Assembly: GCA_934446355.1 (NCBI GenBank)
Contig: CAKSEC010000008.1
Coordinates: 43,630 to 107,629, forward strand
Source of the DNA: an uncultured Oscillospiraceae bacterium
Lineage (GTDB): Bacteria; Bacillota; Clostridia; Oscillospirales; Ruminococcaceae
Reading direction: 5' to 3'
DNA: 64,000 bases
Shown here: positions 8,768 through 17,816 of the stretch, piece by piece
How positions within the stretch are numbered: position 1 is the first letter of the stretch
Layout: every line of letters starts with the position of its first letter
Position numbers and translations under genes: made by a program
Notes under the pieces: generated by a model
Databases searched by the model: none
Told to the model about the DNA's origin: nothing
Seen by the model: the letters and a program-made list of their open reading frames with translations, nothing else

Positions 8768-9664
8768 TTATCCATCGTAGTGTTCGTTATCAGGGTTGCG
8801 GTAATCAGCAAGCACATGGTTAAATACTCCGAGTGAGATTTCGTTTATCATGCTCCAGCCGTTGTCGGTATTGCCGCCGGCAGTGAGCGTCAGGCAGCCG
8901 CCGCCTGAGAACAGTATCGTGTAGATATCTGCAAAGTCAGCAGCCCAATATGGATCGTCTTTGTTGAATTTAACTTTCATCAGGTCGGACAGCCCGTCTG
9001 TTACGACGGAAGTCTTTTTTGTGCTGCCGCCAAATTCTGAGCGGGTATATACGGCGGAAACAGGCGTTCCTGCAAATGTCGGGTCGGGGATATTGCAGGT
9101 GCCAAGGCATACGATATTAGCTGCACTATCAGCAATGACCCTGCCGTTGAGTTCGCCGTTGATTGCTGCGCTGCCGTCTGACGCCTTGAATTTACCGCCC
9201 TTTGAAATAAACATCATTGAGCCGTCGGAGCACGCCAGCGTGCCGTTCGTAACGGAAATCGTGCCGAAGCACACTATATTGCCGCTGAGCGAAGCGGAGA
9301 ACTTATCTATCAGCAGCTTTCCGCCCTTTTCTATGTAGATAGTTCCGGCAATATCTGCACCGCCCCTGAGCTTGAGCGTTTTTCCCTTTGGGATAACAAG
9401 ACGCTCCTGACTGTCAATTATCAGGCAGTCCTTGACGGTCTTGCTCTTTTTGAGTACGCTGACGTTTTGCAGGCCGCAGTCAGGCACGTATAGATATTTC
9501 TTCAGGTCTGAGAGCGTGGTTTTTTTGTTTGACGTGCCGTATTCGACTGTCGCCGCCGGAATCGGCGAGCCTGCGGCTGCAGGCATTGAAAGGCAGGCAG
9601 TTCCTGCGCTCATGCAGATGATGGCTGCTGCGGCAGCGGCGGTGAGTTTAGATGAAAGTTTCAT
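8768..9664 (-). CDS. Secreted protein with beta-helix-like repeats, unknown function
   Basis: A 298-residue protein with an N-terminal signal peptide: lysine near the start, an alanine-rich core, and likely cleavage after SMPAAA. Residues of about 75-200 form short repeated strands of the kind AGTIYIEKGGKLLI, NIVCFGTISV and RVIADSAANIVCLG. This spacing of glycine and hydrophobic residues suggests a right-handed beta-helix or solenoid. No catalytic motif is seen. The ATG follows AGGAGG at optimal spacing. It begins 15 bases after the end of an upstream lipoprotein gene on the same strand, so both are probably one transcript and act outside the cell. Confidence 0.65.
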   Translation of the reverse strand: MKLSSKLTAAAAAAIICMSAGTACLSMPAAAGSPIPAATVEYGTSNKKTTLSDLKKYLYVPDCGLQNVSVLKKSKTVKDCLIIDSQERLVIPKGKTLKLRGGADIAGTIYIEKGGKLLIDKFSASLSGNIVCFGTISVTNGTLACSDGSMMFISKGGKFKASDGSAAINGELNGRVIADSAANIVCLGTCNIPDPTFAGTPVSAVYTRSEFGGSTKKTSVVTDGLSDLMKVKFNKDDPYWAADFADIYTILFSGGGCLTLTAGGNTDNGWSMINEISLGVFNHVLADYRNPDNEHYDG

Positions 9665-9679
9665 AGCGTCCTCCTGAAT

Positions 9680-10495
9680 TTATTTGAATGAGCCGAGAAT
9701 AAAGTCGGCAAGCTTGTCGGGTTTGTCCTCGAAGCGCAGAAAATCGTCATTCATGTGGTCGCCGTTTTCGTCCATATTGACGGAATACAGTACCTCGCAT
9801 TTGTCGTAATCAGCACGCAGTGCGTTGTATTCGTCAGCGGTGAGGGTTTTGTATTCTTCGCCCTCTGAAACGCTCCAGGCGGTCGTTTCGCCGTCAAATT
9901 CGTCACGCTCGACTGACAGGGCGATAGCGGCGTTCGGTTCGTCTATTTTGTAGTAGGTATCGACAATGGCGTTATTGTCCACCATCACGTTAGTGCCGTC
10001 CTCGGCGGTTTTCCAGCCGCTGGAGGGATATACCGTAGTGGTATGTAGGATATTTTCCGTGCCGTTTTTCAGTATCTCAAAGAATGTGCCGCAGTTACCC
10101 GAGCCTATTTCGGATATCATGCCGCTGTCAGAGCGGTAAAGCACCATTGCGTTGGTGGTGTAGGACGGGTAAACCATCGCAGAGAATAACACGTTGTCGC
10201 TCAGCTTTGCGCTGAATACGCTGAGTTTTGGGGTTATCATCTCCATTTCGGAGGAGAGCTGCTTCCATTTTTCGACCCACAGTTCGGACAGCTTGCTGCT
10301 GTATTCGCTGAGAGAGTCGTCAGAAATGCTTTCGGTCTTGCTTTCAGTGACCGAAGCCGCTTCCGACTGGACTTCGGACACGTATTCCGATGAGTTGGAG
10401 GACGAAATGTCCGAGGGCTTTTCGCTGCCGCTGCAGCCGGAAAGAGCCGCACAGAGCAGCAGGGCGGGGAGGAAAAGCGAGTGCTTTTTGCTCAA
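9680..10495 (-). CDS. Lipoprotein of unknown function
   Basis: A 271-residue exported lipoprotein; the lipobox LSGC places the lipidated cysteine at position 21. A Ser/Glu-rich linker (residues 22-70) is followed by a roughly 200-residue beta-rich domain without recognised motifs. The start codon is TTG, supported by the GAGGTGA site eight bases upstream and the direct run into MSKKHSLFLPALLL. It is the first gene of a two-gene operon with the beta-helix-like secreted protein, and has a consensus promoter. Confidence 0.7.
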   Translation of the reverse strand: MSKKHSLFLPALLLCAALSGCSGSEKPSDISSSNSSEYVSEVQSEAASVTESKTESISDDSLSEYSSKLSELWVEKWKQLSSEMEMITPKLSVFSAKLSDNVLFSAMVYPSYTTNAMVLYRSDSGMISEIGSGNCGTFFEILKNGTENILHTTTVYPSSGWKTAEDGTNVMVDNNAIVDTYYKIDEPNAAIALSVERDEFDGETTAWSVSEGEEYKTLTADEYNALRADYDKCEVLYSVNMDENGDHMNDDFLRFEDKPDKLADFILGSFK

Positions 10496-10557
10496 TTATA
10501 TCACCTCATATGCTGTCATTTTGCAAAAGCTGCAAGCATTCAACTTGTGCTGTTTAT

Positions 10558-10586
10558 ATCATAACATAAATAAAATTGTATGTCAA
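10558..10586 (-). promoter_or_regulatory. Promoter of the lipoprotein/secreted-protein operon
   Basis: On the minus strand a perfect TTGACA lies 17 bases from TATGAT. The divergent gap of 317 bases also holds the promoter of the SGNH hydrolase; otherwise it is AT-rich with nothing else seen. Confidence 0.8.
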
Positions 10587-10673
10587 TACCTTTTTGAAAA
10601 AAATATTACTTTCCCTCAATATGTATTTTGATTATCAACTATAACTATTTTGCATGCACACCTAAAGTCACAC

Positions 10674-10702
10674 TTGACAGCCTGACGAATATATGATACA
10701 AT
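10674..10702 (+). promoter_or_regulatory. Promoter of the SGNH hydrolase gene
   Basis: A perfect TTGACA and TACAAT with a 17-base spacer. The predicted leader is about 100 bases. Confidence 0.8.
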
Positions 10703-10812
10703 AAAATACAATATTTCACAGCATAATAAAATGCGTCTGCAGCGAGTCTGCTGCATATACTATGCTTTAGGTAAAATAAATACAGCCAGAACCGGCATGA
10801 GAAAGGAACACT

Positions 10813-11760
10813 ATGAAGAAACTTACAGCAATAATCACAGCCGCAGCCGCTGCGTTCACACTGAGTGCGACTGCCGCAGCAAGTCAGGACGAAAATCTGG
10901 TAGTCCTCGGCGATTCGATAGCCACGGGCTACGGACTGGAGGGCTACACGGCGGGCGACACGTACAGCGCAGCCGACAGCTTTGCAAATCAGCTTGGCGC
11001 AGATTATGGGCAGTACGTGAATCTTGCAGTTGACGGCAGAACCAGCGGGGAACTGCTGGCTGCGCTTTCCGACAAGCAGACCTCTGCGGCGGTGGCTGCA
11101 GCGGACACGGTGGTTATATCCATTGGCGGAAACGACTTCCTGCAGCCCATGATATCCGCTGCGCAGGAGGTCATGGAGCAGAACGGCGATATGCTGTCCT
11201 CGCTGCAGTCGGCTTCGATGAGCGATATTTCAGAGTACCTTGAAGCGCTGCAGAAGCTGACAGAAGCAATGGCTCAGGCGGCGGGGCAGGTGGAAGTCGC
11301 AGGCACGGGCGAGAATCTCGACGGCATACTCGCTCAGGTGAATGCGCTCAACCCCGATTGCAGGGTGGTGGTACTCACAGTATACGACCCGTTCGAGGAC
11401 AACGCAATGATGAAGCCGCTGGAGGAAGCCGCTCTGGTGAAGCTGACCGAACTGAACACGGCGATAACCTCTGCAGCGCAGAAATACGGCGCAGAAACGG
11501 CGGACGTGTATTCCGCATTCACAGGTCACGCCGCCGAATACACGAATATCCTGTCGATGGATATACACCCCAGCAAGGCAGGTCATTCGGTGATTTATTC
11601 GTTACTGTCTGAAATGCTGACCGAGAGCGAAAGCGCAATGGCTGACGCAGGCGCTCATAAGGGCAGCCCCGATACCGGCGCCGAGGGCGCAGCGCTGCTT
11701 GTCGGCGTAGCGGCTGTGGCTGCGGGAGCATTGCTGCTTTCTGCAAAAAAGATACGCTGA
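10813..11760 (+). CDS. Exported SGNH/GDSL hydrolase with a sortase-like C-terminal signal
   Basis: A 315-residue esterase-like protein. An alanine-rich signal peptide (1-24) is followed by block I VVLGDSIATG with the likely nucleophile S35, block III ISIGGNDF, and block V DIHPSKAGHSV with the Asp/His pair. The C-terminus is SPDTG (285-289), then a 20-residue hydrophobic stretch and KKIR. That is the layout of a cell-wall sorting signal with Ser in place of the first residue of the usual LPxTG. It may deacylate cell-wall or plant polysaccharides at the surface, but the substrate is unknown. It has its own promoter, and ATG follows GAAAGGA. Confidence 0.82.
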   Translation: MKKLTAIITAAAAAFTLSATAAASQDENLVVLGDSIATGYGLEGYTAGDTYSAADSFANQLGADYGQYVNLAVDGRTSGELLAALSDKQTSAAVAAADTVVISIGGNDFLQPMISAAQEVMEQNGDMLSSLQSASMSDISEYLEALQKLTEAMAQAAGQVEVAGTGENLDGILAQVNALNPDCRVVVLTVYDPFEDNAMMKPLEEAALVKLTELNTAITSAAQKYGAETADVYSAFTGHAAEYTNILSMDIHPSKAGHSVIYSLLSEMLTESESAMADAGAHKGSPDTGAEGAALLVGVAAVAAGALLLSAKKIR

Positions 11761-11774
11761 ACGGCAAATTGTGA

Positions 11775-11803
11775 TTGAAATTTCCGCCGGAATATGTTAT
11801 ACT
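11775..11803 (+). promoter_or_regulatory. Promoter of the thrH-like gene
   Basis: TTGAAA and TATACT are spaced by 17 bases, about 55 bases before the start codon. Confidence 0.75.
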
Positions 11804-11861
11804 GTTATGTGGAACATTCTGAGCATTGCTCAGCCAAAAACATTATACGGAGGAAAAATCA

Positions 11862-12470
11862 ATGTCTATGTATATCACCTGTCTTGATCTTGAGGGAGTT
11901 CTCGTGCCGGAGATCTGGATCGCATTCGCTGAGGCAAGCGGAATCCCGGAGCTGAAGCGTACCACACGTGACGAGCCGGATTACGACAAGCTGATGAAGT
12001 GGCGTCTGGGAATACTCAAGGAGCATGGTCTGGGTCTTAAGGAGATTCAGGACACGATAGCAAAGATCGACCCCATGCCCGGCGCAAAGGAGTTCCTTGA
12101 CGAACTGCGCTCCATCTGTCAGGTAATAATCATTTCCGATACATTCTCGCAGTTTGCAGGCCCGCTCATGAAGAAGCTGGGTATGCCGACTATCTTCTGC
12201 AATACTCTGGAGGTTGCCCCGTCCGGCGAGATAACCGGCTTCAAAATGCGCTGCGAGCAGTCCAAGCTGACCACGGTAAAGGCTCTGCAGAGCATAGGCT
12301 TTGAAACCATCGCAAGCGGCGACAGCCACAACGACCTCGGAATGATAAGGGCAAGCAAGGCAGGCTTCCTGTTCAAGAGCCCCGACAGCATAAAGGCTGC
12401 AAATCCCGACCTGCCCGCATATGAAACATATGATGAACTGATGGCAGCGATAAAGAAAGCTATGGATTGA
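11862..12470 (+). CDS. thrH: Phosphoserine phosphatase/homoserine phosphotransferase ThrH-like HAD enzyme
   Basis: A 202-residue HAD-superfamily phosphatase matching the ThrH family in length and motif order: DLEGVLVPEIW with the aspartate nucleophile, SDTF for motif II, a lysine in the third motif region, and GDSHNDLGM for the metal-binding motif. The expected role is dephosphorylating phosphoserine, with possible phosphate transfer to homoserine, in serine/threonine metabolism. The ATG at 11862 follows GGAGGA, whereas an upstream in-frame start adds 12 non-homologous residues. It is monocistronic between its own promoter and a terminator. Confidence 0.85.
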   Translation: MSMYITCLDLEGVLVPEIWIAFAEASGIPELKRTTRDEPDYDKLMKWRLGILKEHGLGLKEIQDTIAKIDPMPGAKEFLDELRSICQVIIISDTFSQFAGPLMKKLGMPTIFCNTLEVAPSGEITGFKMRCEQSKLTTVKALQSIGFETIASGDSHNDLGMIRASKAGFLFKSPDSIKAANPDLPAYETYDELMAAIKKAMD

Positions 12471-12490
12471 TTCTTAAGCAAATAACAAAC

Positions 12491-12518
12491 GGGCGGTCCG
12501 CTTAATTGCGAACCGCCC
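12491..12518. terminator. Bidirectional terminator
   Basis: GGGCGGT (12491-12497) pairs with ACCGCCC (12512-12518) between the converging thrH and lacI-type genes. Confidence 0.75.
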
Positions 12519-12543
12519 CTAATTATTTCATATTCTCAGCCTC

Positions 12544-13536
12544 TCAGCCCGTAGATTCCCTAGGTATCAGCGAATGAGGAAGCTTGTATGTAGAAGTATC
12601 CTTTACATCAGATTTAATGTTGCCAATAAGCTTCTCTATCACAGTTTTTCCCTGCAGGTAGCAAGGCTGCTCGACTGTTGACAGGTGCGGAATGAACATA
12701 TGCGAGTAGGAAATATTATCAAAACCGATGAACAGCACGTCCTTTCCGACGGAGATATCATGCTGTATCGCATAGGTCATTGCGCCGATGGAGATAATAT
12801 CTGATATCGAGAAAACAGCGTCTGGACGAGGGTTTAGCTGCATAAGTTCCTCGCAGCCCTGAGTGCCGCTTTCTGCGTCGTAGCCGCCGTACCTGATGAG
12901 CTCAGGGTCGAGCGGTATTCCGGCGTCACGCAGCGCACGCTTATAGCCGTTTTCACGGTCTACAGAGGACTGGCTTCTGACCTTCGTGGTAAGCAGCCCT
13001 ATTCGCCGGCGTCCCTTTCTGATAAGGAAATTCGTTGCGTCATAGCCCGCCTGCTCGTTGTCGATCGTGACGCATAGAATATTGCAGTTGTCCAGACGTT
13101 CAAGGCACATGGCAAGCTGGTATTTTTTCGCAAGATCGGAAATGGTCTTGCTGTCAAGCTTCGGTGCGAGCAATACTGCGCCGTCGACCGCCTTAGAAAA
13201 CAGCATATTCAGCAGGTGCATTTCATGCTCAGGGTCGTCCCTTGTGGTGGCGATCAGCACGTCGTACCCTTGAGTGTATGCGGCGTCCTGCATACCCCGC
13301 AGTACCTCTGAATAGAAGCTTTGCTCGGTGGAAGCGATTATGGCGAGAATACGCTTGGTCTCGCTCTTGCGCAGGTCGCGTCCCAGAAAATTCGGGCTGT
13401 AACCGAGTTCGTCGACCGCCTTATTCACAGCCTGAACAGCCTCGTCAGAAACGTTGGTCTTTTTGTTCAGCACACGTGAAACTGTGGCAACTGATACATT
13501 CGCCGCTTTTGCCACGTCTTTTATGGTAATATTCAA
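12544..13536 (-). CDS. LacI-family transcriptional regulator
   Basis: A 330-residue repressor with the classic N-terminal helix-turn-helix TIKDVAKAANVSVATVSRVL and hinge helix, followed by a periplasmic-binding-protein-like sensor domain (about 60-325). It starts with TTG, supported by GAGGTG seven bases upstream and by the normal family start. The effector is probably a sugar or sugar phosphate. A perfect AAAACGTTTT palindrome overlaps its own -35 box, which suggests autorepression. Similar sites lie before the ABC importer and the GH31 gene, the most plausible other targets in this window. It is monocistronic. Confidence 0.88.
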   Translation of the reverse strand: MNITIKDVAKAANVSVATVSRVLNKKTNVSDEAVQAVNKAVDELGYSPNFLGRDLRKSETKRILAIIASTEQSFYSEVLRGMQDAAYTQGYDVLIATTRDDPEHEMHLLNMLFSKAVDGAVLLAPKLDSKTISDLAKKYQLAMCLERLDNCNILCVTIDNEQAGYDATNFLIRKGRRRIGLLTTKVRSQSSVDRENGYKRALRDAGIPLDPELIRYGGYDAESGTQGCEELMQLNPRPDAVFSISDIISIGAMTYAIQHDISVGKDVLFIGFDNISYSHMFIPHLSTVEQPCYLQGKTVIEKLIGNIKSDVKDTSTYKLPHSLIPRESTG

Positions 13537-13577
13537 CCGCCTTCACCTCTGGTATTGTATTATTGTAGTATATTTAT

Positions 13578-13606
13578 ATAATACACGAAAAGTAAAACGT
13601 TTTCAA
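13578..13606 (-). promoter_or_regulatory. Promoter of the lacI-type gene with overlapping operator
   Basis: On the minus strand TTGAAA and TATTAT are 17 bases apart. A perfect 10-base palindrome with the central CG typical of LacI-family operators (13594-13603) overlaps the -35 box. Confidence 0.72.
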
Positions 13607-13833
13607 TAGGCAATTTGCACAAAAATGGCTTCCGACCGCACTTTTTTGCAAAAAAATGGAGGTCGGCGTTAGCAAATGCTTACCAACTGAGGAATATTGT
13701 TTTGCTCGGCGTTTTCGTATGAATAGCACTAAATGCGGTATTGTCAAAAAAGCCGAAGTTTTTTCAAATATCTGCGGGAATTTATAAAGAATGGCGAAAT
13801 TTCACGTTAAGACTATTTTACAGCGGATTCTTC
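13607..13833. other. Non-coding spacer with a hairpin
   Basis: The 367-base gap between the lacI-type gene and rodA holds the two promoters plus this AT-rich stretch. The only structure I see is an imperfect hairpin with arms CCGACC and GGTCGG near 13635-13667 around an A/T-rich inner part. No convincing open frame with a ribosome site is present. Confidence 0.4.
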
Positions 13834-13862
13834 TTGCAAAAGGGCGCAAAAAAGTATATAAT
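13834..13862 (+). promoter_or_regulatory. Promoter of rodA
   Basis: TTGCAA and a perfect TATAAT with a 17-base spacer, 42 bases before the start codon. Confidence 0.78.
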
Positions 13863-13903
13863 AGTATTGAGTAAGTTTGACCGCATTATTGTGAGTGTAA
13901 TAT

Positions 13904-15043
13904 ATGAAATCTGTTTTGAAATGGCTCGGAAATTACTTCCGGCATATTGACTGGATACTGCTTCTTATCTGCGTTTGCATAACCGTCTTTGCGATATATC
14001 TTATGTCCGCCCTCAACGAGATAGGCTATGTCAGGCAGGAATATATCGACACGCAGATAGTCGCCTGCCTGCTTGGGTTAGGCTCTGCGCTGATAATCGG
14101 CATGATAGACTACAAGCGCATGGCGAAATACTGGTTCGTTTACTGCCCTGTCGCACTGATCCTGCAGCTTCTGCTGTTCACCCCGCTCGGCATTGAGCGT
14201 GCAGGCGACCTTGCATGGCTGAACTGCGGATTCTTCACGATACAGCCGTCAGAGATACTGAAGCTTGCGTTTATCCTGTCGCTTGCGTGGCATATATCAA
14301 AGCTTGGGGACAAGCTGAACAGACTGCCGCATTTCCTGCTGCTGTGCGTGCATTTTCTCGTTCCGTTCGGGCTGATAATGCTGCAGGGCGACGCAGGTTC
14401 TGCGCTTGTGTTCCTGTTCATTTTCATCTGCATGATGTTCGCCGGCGGAATGTCGTGGAAATATATCGTTGCAGGTCTGGCGGCGATACCCGCCGTGGGC
14501 TATGTCGCATGGAACTACGTCATGCAGGAGCACCACCGCAACCGAGTGCGCCTGATATTCGACGAGGAAATGCAGGAGGCAGAGCGGCTCGGCTCGTATC
14601 TGCAGCAGTACAACGCAAAGGTGGCTATGGGTTCGGGGCAGCTCACGGGACTAGGCACGCACGCAGACGCATATACCTATGTCCCTGAGGGCTACAACGA
14701 TTTCATCTTCGCATATCTCGGCATGATATTCGGCTTCATAGGCTGCATGGCAGTCGTTATCGCACTGTCGATACTTTGCCTGAAACTGCTGTCGGACGCT
14801 TCCGCTGCGATAGACCCGCTCGGCAAGCTGATATGCGTCGGCGTATTTGCGATGTTCACGTTCCACTGCATAGTAAATATCGCAATGGTGCTTTCAGTAG
14901 GACCGGTGGTAGGAATACCGCTGCCGTTCGTCAGCGCAGGCGGAACGTCGCTCGTAATTTGCTATGCTTCGCTTGGTCCGGTGCTGTCCGTGGTGTCGCA
15001 CAGGGAAAAGAAGAAGCATATGTTCTACAAGGAAAAGGAATAG
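13904..15043 (+). CDS. rodA: RodA/FtsW/SpoVE-family SEDS glycosyltransferase
   Basis: A 379-residue polytopic membrane protein with about ten hydrophobic segments, of SEDS length. It would polymerise lipid II into glycan strands together with a class B penicillin-binding protein. Family signatures seen: GFFTIQPSEILKLAFIL, MLQGDAGSALVF with the acidic residue of the active region, and the end motif VVGIPLPFVSAGGTSL. No cognate PBP gene is next to it. RodA rather than FtsW is preferred because it lies outside a division cluster, but this is weak evidence and SpoVE is possible. The ribosome site is weak (GTGAG). Confidence 0.85.
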   Translation: MKSVLKWLGNYFRHIDWILLLICVCITVFAIYLMSALNEIGYVRQEYIDTQIVACLLGLGSALIIGMIDYKRMAKYWFVYCPVALILQLLLFTPLGIERAGDLAWLNCGFFTIQPSEILKLAFILSLAWHISKLGDKLNRLPHFLLLCVHFLVPFGLIMLQGDAGSALVFLFIFICMMFAGGMSWKYIVAGLAAIPAVGYVAWNYVMQEHHRNRVRLIFDEEMQEAERLGSYLQQYNAKVAMGSGQLTGLGTHADAYTYVPEGYNDFIFAYLGMIFGFIGCMAVVIALSILCLKLLSDASAAIDPLGKLICVGVFAMFTFHCIVNIAMVLSVGPVVGIPLPFVSAGGTSLVICYASLGPVLSVVSHREKKKHMFYKEKE

Positions 15044-15154
15044 ATCCGGCTGCCGTACTCTGCTTTAAGAGTCTGGCATTTGCTGTGACAGATAAAGCGC
15101 CGCCGCCGTTATACGCTGCAGTCCGGCGCAAAACCAACGAAAGGTAAGACCCAC

Positions 15155-16408
15155 ATGAAACCTGTTATCTCAACCATCAGGGATATTTATCCCGCAGCGC
15201 AGGCAGAAGCGCAGAATCGGCGTTACAAGAACGCTGTGAACGCATTTTCCGAGCATTTCGGCTCTATCGGCGAGCACCGCTTCTTTTCCGCTCCCGGAAG
15301 AACCGAGATATGCGGAAACCACACCGACCACAATCACGGCAAGGTGTTTGCGGCAAGCGTCAATCTCGATGTTATCGCAGTAGTCGAGCCGACCTCAGAC
15401 AACAGAATCGTCATCAAGTCCGAGGGATTCCCTGAGGACAGCATTGACCTGTCCGTGCTTGAGCCTGTGCCGGAGGAAAAGAACACCTCCGCTTCGCTCA
15501 TCAGGGGCGTTGCTGCGGGCTTCGCAAAGCATGGTCTGACTATAGGCGGCTTCCGTGCCTATACCACGTCTGATGTAATGAAGGGCAGCGGACTTTCCTC
15601 GTCTGCGGCGTTCGAGGTGCTGGTCGGCACTATTCTGTCGCACCTTTATAACGGCGGTCAGGTGAATCCCGTAAAGGTGGCTCAGATATCACAGTTCGCT
15701 GAGAATGTATATTTCGGAAAGCCCTCCGGACTGATGGATCAGATGGCGTCCTCCGTTGGCGGCTTCATCGCAATAGATTTCAAGGACACCGAAAGCCCGA
15801 TAATCGAGAGCGTACCCGCTGATTTCGAGAAATTCGGCCATGCGCTGTGCATAGTTGACGCAAAGGGCGACCACGCAGACCTGACCGACGAATATGCGTC
15901 GATACCGCAGGAGATGAAGAGCATTGCAGGCTATTTCACCTGCGAGAACCTGCGCCAGCTTTCCAAGGACGACATCATGCTGAACATCAACGTTCTGCGT
16001 GAGCAGTTCGGCGACCGTGCAGTGCTGCGTTCCATTCACTTCTTTGACGAGAACGAGCGTGTGGACAAGGTCGTTCACGCTCTTAAGTCTGGCAGCTTTG
16101 AGGACTTCCTTTCAAGCGTAAAGGAATCCGGCGATAGTTCCTACAAGTATCTGCAGAACATCTACGCAAATTCTGATGTAAAGCACCAGTGCCTTTCCAT
16201 TGCGCTGAATGTTGCTGAGTATTCGCTTCACCGCAAGGGAGCGTGCCGAGTTCACGGCGGCGGCTTTGCAGGAACGATACAGGCGTTCGTTCCGCTGGAT
16301 ATGCTGCAGCAGTTCAAGATGAACATTGAGCGGACATTCGGCAATGGCTCGTGCCATGTGCTGAGCGTTAGACCTATCGGTGGAACTGAGGTTTCAATAG
16401 AGAAATAA
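15155..16408 (+). CDS. galK: Galactokinase
   Basis: A GHMP-family kinase of 417 residues that phosphorylates galactose to galactose-1-phosphate for the Leloir pathway. The galactokinase signature is present as APGRTEICGNHTDHNHG, with the ATP-binding loop VMKGSGLSSSAAFEVLVG and the third motif CRVHGGGFAGTIQAFVP. The active-site segment PSGLMDQMASS is intact. The ATG follows an AAAGG site. No galT or galE is in the window. The gene lies 111 bases after rodA without a clear promoter and could be read from the rodA promoter, though the two functions are unrelated. Confidence 0.9.
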   Translation: MKPVISTIRDIYPAAQAEAQNRRYKNAVNAFSEHFGSIGEHRFFSAPGRTEICGNHTDHNHGKVFAASVNLDVIAVVEPTSDNRIVIKSEGFPEDSIDLSVLEPVPEEKNTSASLIRGVAAGFAKHGLTIGGFRAYTTSDVMKGSGLSSSAAFEVLVGTILSHLYNGGQVNPVKVAQISQFAENVYFGKPSGLMDQMASSVGGFIAIDFKDTESPIIESVPADFEKFGHALCIVDAKGDHADLTDEYASIPQEMKSIAGYFTCENLRQLSKDDIMLNINVLREQFGDRAVLRSIHFFDENERVDKVVHALKSGSFEDFLSSVKESGDSSYKYLQNIYANSDVKHQCLSIALNVAEYSLHRKGACRVHGGGFAGTIQAFVPLDMLQQFKMNIERTFGNGSCHVLSVRPIGGTEVSIEK

Positions 16409-16416
16409 GCAAAAAA

Positions 16417-16441
16417 TTCGGGAGGGTCACCCCCTCCCGAA
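16417..16441. terminator. Bidirectional terminator between galK and hflX
   Basis: A 10-base-pair stem (16417-16426 with 16432-16441) and a five-base loop between converging genes. An A-run on the left provides the U-run for hflX. Confidence 0.85.
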
Positions 16442-16456
16442 TAGCGCAGATAAAAG

Positions 16457-17692
16457 TTATTGTTCGATCTCGTACTCCGACATCTGCTTTATCAGCATTT
16501 GATCGACCAGTGCGTCAACGAGCACTCCGTCGCCGGTGTATTCCTCGGAGAATACCTTGCCGTTTTCACGCAGCTTTGCGGTGAATCCCGCCTTATCATA
16601 CGGCAGGAGAAGCTTCATGCGCTTGGCGGTTTCCGGCAGGTTTTCGGCGATGACCCTGAGCATTCTGTCAATGCCCTGAGCGTGCTTTGCGCTTATCTTG
16701 ACGGTGGTGCTGTCCTCCGGTATATTCTCGGTCAGCAGGTCGCATTTGTTGAGCACGGTCACAACGGGTATTTCCGCTGCGCCGAGGTCGGCAAGCGTGC
16801 GCAGCGTGACGTCCGCCTTTTCAGCCGCTTCGGGGTCTGAGGCGTCGCACACGTGGATTATGATATCTGCGCAGGCGGCTTCTTCGAGGGTGGACTTGAA
16901 AGCTTCCACCAGATGGTGCGGCAGCCTGCGGATAAGTCCGACCGTGTCCACAAGAAGCAGGCTTCTTCCGTCGGGAAGTTCGATCGAGCGTGACGTTGGG
17001 TCGAGGGTGGCGAAAAGCTTGTCCTCTGCCAGCACTCCCGCACCGGTGAGAAGATTCAGCAGCGTGGACTTTCCGGCGTTGGTATAGCCAACGATAGCCC
17101 CCACCTGAACGCTGTCCTTGCGGCGGCGTGTGCGGGCATAGCCGCGGCGTTCCTCAAGTTCTTTCAGTTCAGCGGACAGCTTGTCGATTCGCCTGCGGAT
17201 ATGGCGGCGGTCGGTTTCAAGCTGTGTTTCGCCCGGACCTCTCGTGCCGATACCGCCGCCCAGTCTTGACAGCGAAGCGCCGATACCCATGAGCCTTGGC
17301 AGGCGGTATTTCAGCTGTGCAAGTTCGACCTGCAGCTTGCCCTCGCGGGACACCGCCCTTGCGGCGAAGATGTCGAGGATCAGCATGGTGCGGTCTATCA
17401 CACGGACGTCTGTTTCGTCCTCGACATTGCGTATCTGAGAAGCGGTAAGTTCGCAGTCGAATATCAGCAGTTCCGCTCCGAGCGAGCCGCAGAGTTCCTT
17501 TACCTCGGCAAGCTTTCCCTCGCCGATGACTGTTGCCGCTTCGTATGCCTCACGCTTCTGAATGACCCGTGCAAGTTCCTGTGCGCCGGCGGTCTGCGCA
17601 AGTTCTGAAAGTTCGTCCATGGAACTTTCAGCGTCATATTCTCCGGTGTCCGCACCGACGAGTATGGCTTTTGTGAGTTGTTTTTCTTCCAT
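16457..17692 (-). CDS. hflX: Ribosome-associated GTPase HflX
   Basis: A 411-residue GTPase that rescues and splits stalled ribosomes. The N-terminal HflX domain contains the GIGASLSRLGGGIGTRGPGE signature, followed by a coiled helix rich in arginine and glutamate. The G domain shows G1 GYTNAGKST, G3 DTVGLIRRLP with switch residues, and G4 NKCD. The ATG at 17692 follows AAAGGAGT exactly at optimum spacing, so the longer in-frame extension is rejected. It has its own consensus promoter and a leader of about 90 bases. Confidence 0.93.
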   Translation of the reverse strand: MEEKQLTKAILVGADTGEYDAESSMDELSELAQTAGAQELARVIQKREAYEAATVIGEGKLAEVKELCGSLGAELLIFDCELTASQIRNVEDETDVRVIDRTMLILDIFAARAVSREGKLQVELAQLKYRLPRLMGIGASLSRLGGGIGTRGPGETQLETDRRHIRRRIDKLSAELKELEERRGYARTRRRKDSVQVGAIVGYTNAGKSTLLNLLTGAGVLAEDKLFATLDPTSRSIELPDGRSLLLVDTVGLIRRLPHHLVEAFKSTLEEAACADIIIHVCDASDPEAAEKADVTLRTLADLGAAEIPVVTVLNKCDLLTENIPEDSTTVKISAKHAQGIDRMLRVIAENLPETAKRMKLLLPYDKAGFTAKLRENGKVFSEEYTGDGVLVDALVDQMLIKQMSEYEIEQ

Positions 17693-17787
17693 AATTACTC
17701 CTTTTCCGGTCACTCCGGTAACGGCGGAATGAATAAGCCACTTACTGCGTGAGTGCAGTAAATCCCAGTAATTACACACATATTGGT

Positions 17788-17816
17788 ATTATAGCAACAT
17801 TTTTTCGATATGTCAA
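17788..17816 (-). promoter_or_regulatory. Promoter of hflX
   Basis: On the minus strand a perfect TTGACA and a perfect TATAAT are spaced by 17 bases. No convincing plus-strand promoter for nadB was found in the same gap. Confidence 0.85.

Noticed and set aside
13741..13950. 69-codon open frame before rodA
   Set aside because: It has no ribosome site, spans the rodA promoter and overlaps the rodA start in another frame.
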